DNA of 6,894 bases from a bacterium Ga0077546 (GTDB lineage: Bacteria > Cyanobacteriota > Vampirovibrionia > Obscuribacterales > Obscuribacteraceae), in the NCBI GenBank assembly GCA_001464165.1, contig LNEX01000418.1, forward strand, positions 1 through 6,894, given 5' to 3'. The stretch's first letter is position 1, and each line of letters begins with the position of its first letter. A model generated the notes under the pieces. The model was given only the letters and a program-made list of their open reading frames with translations. It made no database searches and had not been told where the DNA came from. The translations under genes were made by a program, and so were the position numbers. Shown piece by piece: positions 5,224-6,894 of the stretch.

Positions 5224-6863
5224 GGCCCACCTACTTCAACAGCCTTGAAGAACTGTAAATCAAGCGGATTGATGGCGATTCCTTTGACCCAGGGTTTGAC
5301 CATAATATTTTGCGTCGCTAAAAAAGTCGGCACAATTGGCACGGCCTCGCGGCAGAGCATGACATCAGCCTGACGATAAAGATCAGCTCTTTTCTTGGTG
5401 TTTAACTCCCCTTCGGCTGACTGAATCAACTGATCGTACTTAGGGCTCCACCACTTAGTGTCATTATTGCCGCAGTCTTTAGTAAATAGATTCATAAAGG
5501 TCTCAGGGTCTGGATAATCGGCTCCCCAAGAATTGCGAAACATGGGCGGGGCGTCTTTGCGCACCGTGGCTAAATATACTTTCCATTCCTGATTGACTAA
5601 TTCGATATCAATACCTAGATTGCGCTTCAATTCATCTTGTGTTGCTTCTACAGTCAAGCGCACATCGTCACGATTAGGATAGAGCAATTCGGCTTTAGGA
5701 AAGCCCTTGCCACCCGGGTAGCCAGCTTGAGCCAGGAGAGCGCGGGCTTGCACTGGGTCAAATTTCAAACCAGAATCAGGTGAGTAGCCTGGTAGCGCTG
5801 GTGGTATCCAACTAGTAGCAGGCCGCTCGCCCCGCCTTAAAATGCGCGGAAAAATTGAGCGGTCAATAGCCATAGCTATAGCCTTGCGCACCAAGGGATC
5901 GGTGAAGGGCTTCTTGCTGACGTTGAACGCTAAGTAATTGGCTCGCAGCAATGGGTAGTTCTGGTACTCCGGCGACGAACGAAAGCGCTCAACGTCCGGT
6001 GTCGAGAAACTACGGTTGTCGATGAAGTCTAGTTCATCATTTTCATAAAGGGCGAAGGCAGTGGAAGCTTCGGGCACCATAAACATCTTGACGAGCTTTA
6101 CTTTGGGCGGACCATCAAAATATTGAGGGTTAGCGCTCAATTCCATTTTGTATTCATGCTGCCAGTGCTTGAGCTTAAATGGCCCGTTAGTAACGAGATT
6201 AGCAGGCTCAGTCCAGCGATCACCAAAGCGCTCGACCACATCTTTGCGCATAGGGAAGCTAACGCAAAACGCAGTTAGATATATAAAGTAGGCAGCCGGT
6301 TTAGAGAGCCTCACTTCAAAAGTAAGAGAATCTAAGGCTTTGATGCCAAGAAGGTCTGCATTCTTCAATTTCCCGATGTTGTAATCGCGAGCATTAACAA
6401 CATCGTAAAGAAAGAATGCGTACTGAGCAGCAGTAGTCGGATTCAATAACCTCTTCCATGCATACTCGAAATCATAAGCTGTGACTGGCTTTCCGTCGGT
6501 CCAGCGCAAATCATCTCGTAAATGGAAAATATAACGCTTGCCATCGTCAAGCACTTCCCAGGTTTTGGCGCAAGATGGGGCACAGGTAAGGTCATTGGTG
6601 TATTGAGTGAGACCGACCATAAGATTGGAGACAACATCAAAAGAGGTTGAGTCAGTAGCAGTATGCCAGTCAAGACCGGGTGGTTCCGTGCCAAGATTTA
6701 CCCGCAGTACACCTGGCTCAAAACGGCTCCTGACCTTAGTGCAAGCCATTAATGACAAAATACTCACCAGCACTAGCAGAGCAAGAAAGCCCTGCCCAAG
6801 CCCCTTGGCGAGGCGCCATATTAAGTATCTGTCATCGCTTTTAGCATCGCTACTTTTTGTCAT
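5220..6863 (-). CDS. oppA: Oligopeptide-binding lipoprotein OppA (SBP family 5)
   Basis: This is the extracytoplasmic peptide-binding protein that delivers ligand to OppBC. The 547-residue length fits the family. A hydrophobic segment at about 25-40 ends in SLMAC, a plausible lipobox with Cys41 as lipidated residue. The n-region is unusually long (about 24 residues), but no better start codon is seen. Family landmarks follow: VLRVNLGTEPPGLDW (52-66), FHLRDDLRWTDGKPVTAYDF (113-132), TNGPFKL (225-231), AIAMAIDR (328-335), and the ligand-site region NSWGADYPDPETF (444-456), close to the DY-x-x-P stretch of OppA proteins. Cys94 and Cys98 form a tight CAPSC loop, and Cys464 and Cys504 could pair. 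Only 31 bases lie upstream in the window, so the promoter is probably outside or at the edge. The ribosome binding site (AAAGG) is weak. Confidence 0.93.
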   Translation of the reverse strand: MTKSSDAKSDDRYLIWRLAKGLGQGFLALLVLVSILSLMACTKVRSRFEPGVLRVNLGTEPPGLDWHTATDSTSFDVVSNLMVGLTQYTNDLTCAPSCAKTWEVLDDGKRYIFHLRDDLRWTDGKPVTAYDFEYAWKRLLNPTTAAQYAFFLYDVVNARDYNIGKLKNADLLGIKALDSLTFEVRLSKPAAYFIYLTAFCVSFPMRKDVVERFGDRWTEPANLVTNGPFKLKHWQHEYKMELSANPQYFDGPPKVKLVKMFMVPEASTAFALYENDELDFIDNRSFSTPDVERFRSSPEYQNYPLLRANYLAFNVSKKPFTDPLVRKAIAMAIDRSIFPRILRRGERPATSWIPPALPGYSPDSGLKFDPVQARALLAQAGYPGGKGFPKAELLYPNRDDVRLTVEATQDELKRNLGIDIELVNQEWKVYLATVRKDAPPMFRNSWGADYPDPETFMNLFTKDCGNNDTKWWSPKYDQLIQSAEGELNTKKRADLYRQADVMLCREAVPIVPTFLATQNIMVKPWVKGIAINPLDLQFFKAVEVGGP

Positions 6864-6894
6864 CGCCTTTATTTTAGCTTTATTGACAGTTTTT

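Noticed and set aside
6443..6694. Minus-strand open frame inside oppA in another frame
   Set aside because: It is fully contained in a well-supported gene and has no independent start signal.
6883..6888. TTGACA on the plus strand at the right edge, a possible -35 for a divergent gene
   Set aside because: No -10 element can be seen before the window ends and the hexamer alone is not evidence.

Overview
All supportable genes in this window lie on the minus strand, so the biological reading order runs from high to low coordinates. The base composition looks moderate (mid-to-high 40s %GC by eye) and intergenic gaps are short. The right half (3381-6863) is a well-recognised oligopeptide ABC importer set, oppA-oppB-oppC: a lipoprotein-type binding protein and two permeases, tightly packed with a GTGA stop/start overlap between oppA and oppB. 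The ATPase genes oppD and oppF, which often follow oppC, are not in the 3.4 kb downstream of oppC. They could lie to the right of the window or elsewhere.

The left half (1-3380) is a cluster of small membrane proteins that look like the input ends of transmembrane sensors. A 68-residue ORF starts directly after the oppC stop. A 210-residue protein has two membrane segments and nothing after the second. A 328-residue secreted protein with a Thr/Pro-rich tail follows. Next is a 146-residue copy of a sensor N-terminus, and last a larger sensor of the same family that runs off the left edge just inside its HAMP linker. The 146-residue protein is about 80% identical to the first 136 residues of the last protein and then stops, so the two form a tandem partial duplication. 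The 68- and 210-residue proteins are distant relatives: the helix after the first membrane segment aligns without gaps in all three.

Taken together, the window looks like a peptide uptake operon followed by an array of related sensor heads, most with no visible output domain, plus one exported protein. Whether the headless sensors are decaying duplicates or functional partners of a complete sensor cannot be decided here. The 80%-identical copy shows mostly conservative changes and an intact frame, which favours retained function for that one. The 68-residue ORF has an open in-frame extension past its stop that encodes a hydrophobic stretch, which favours decay for that one.

Organism: a diderm-like bacterium is likely (lipoprotein-type OppA, exported proteins). 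The CHASE3/HAMP-type sensor paralogs, the exported protein style and the composition remind me of Obscuribacterales (non-photosynthetic Cyanobacteria/Melainabacteria), but that is recollection-based inference with low-to-moderate confidence. No RNA genes, insertion sequences, CRISPR arrays or origins were seen.
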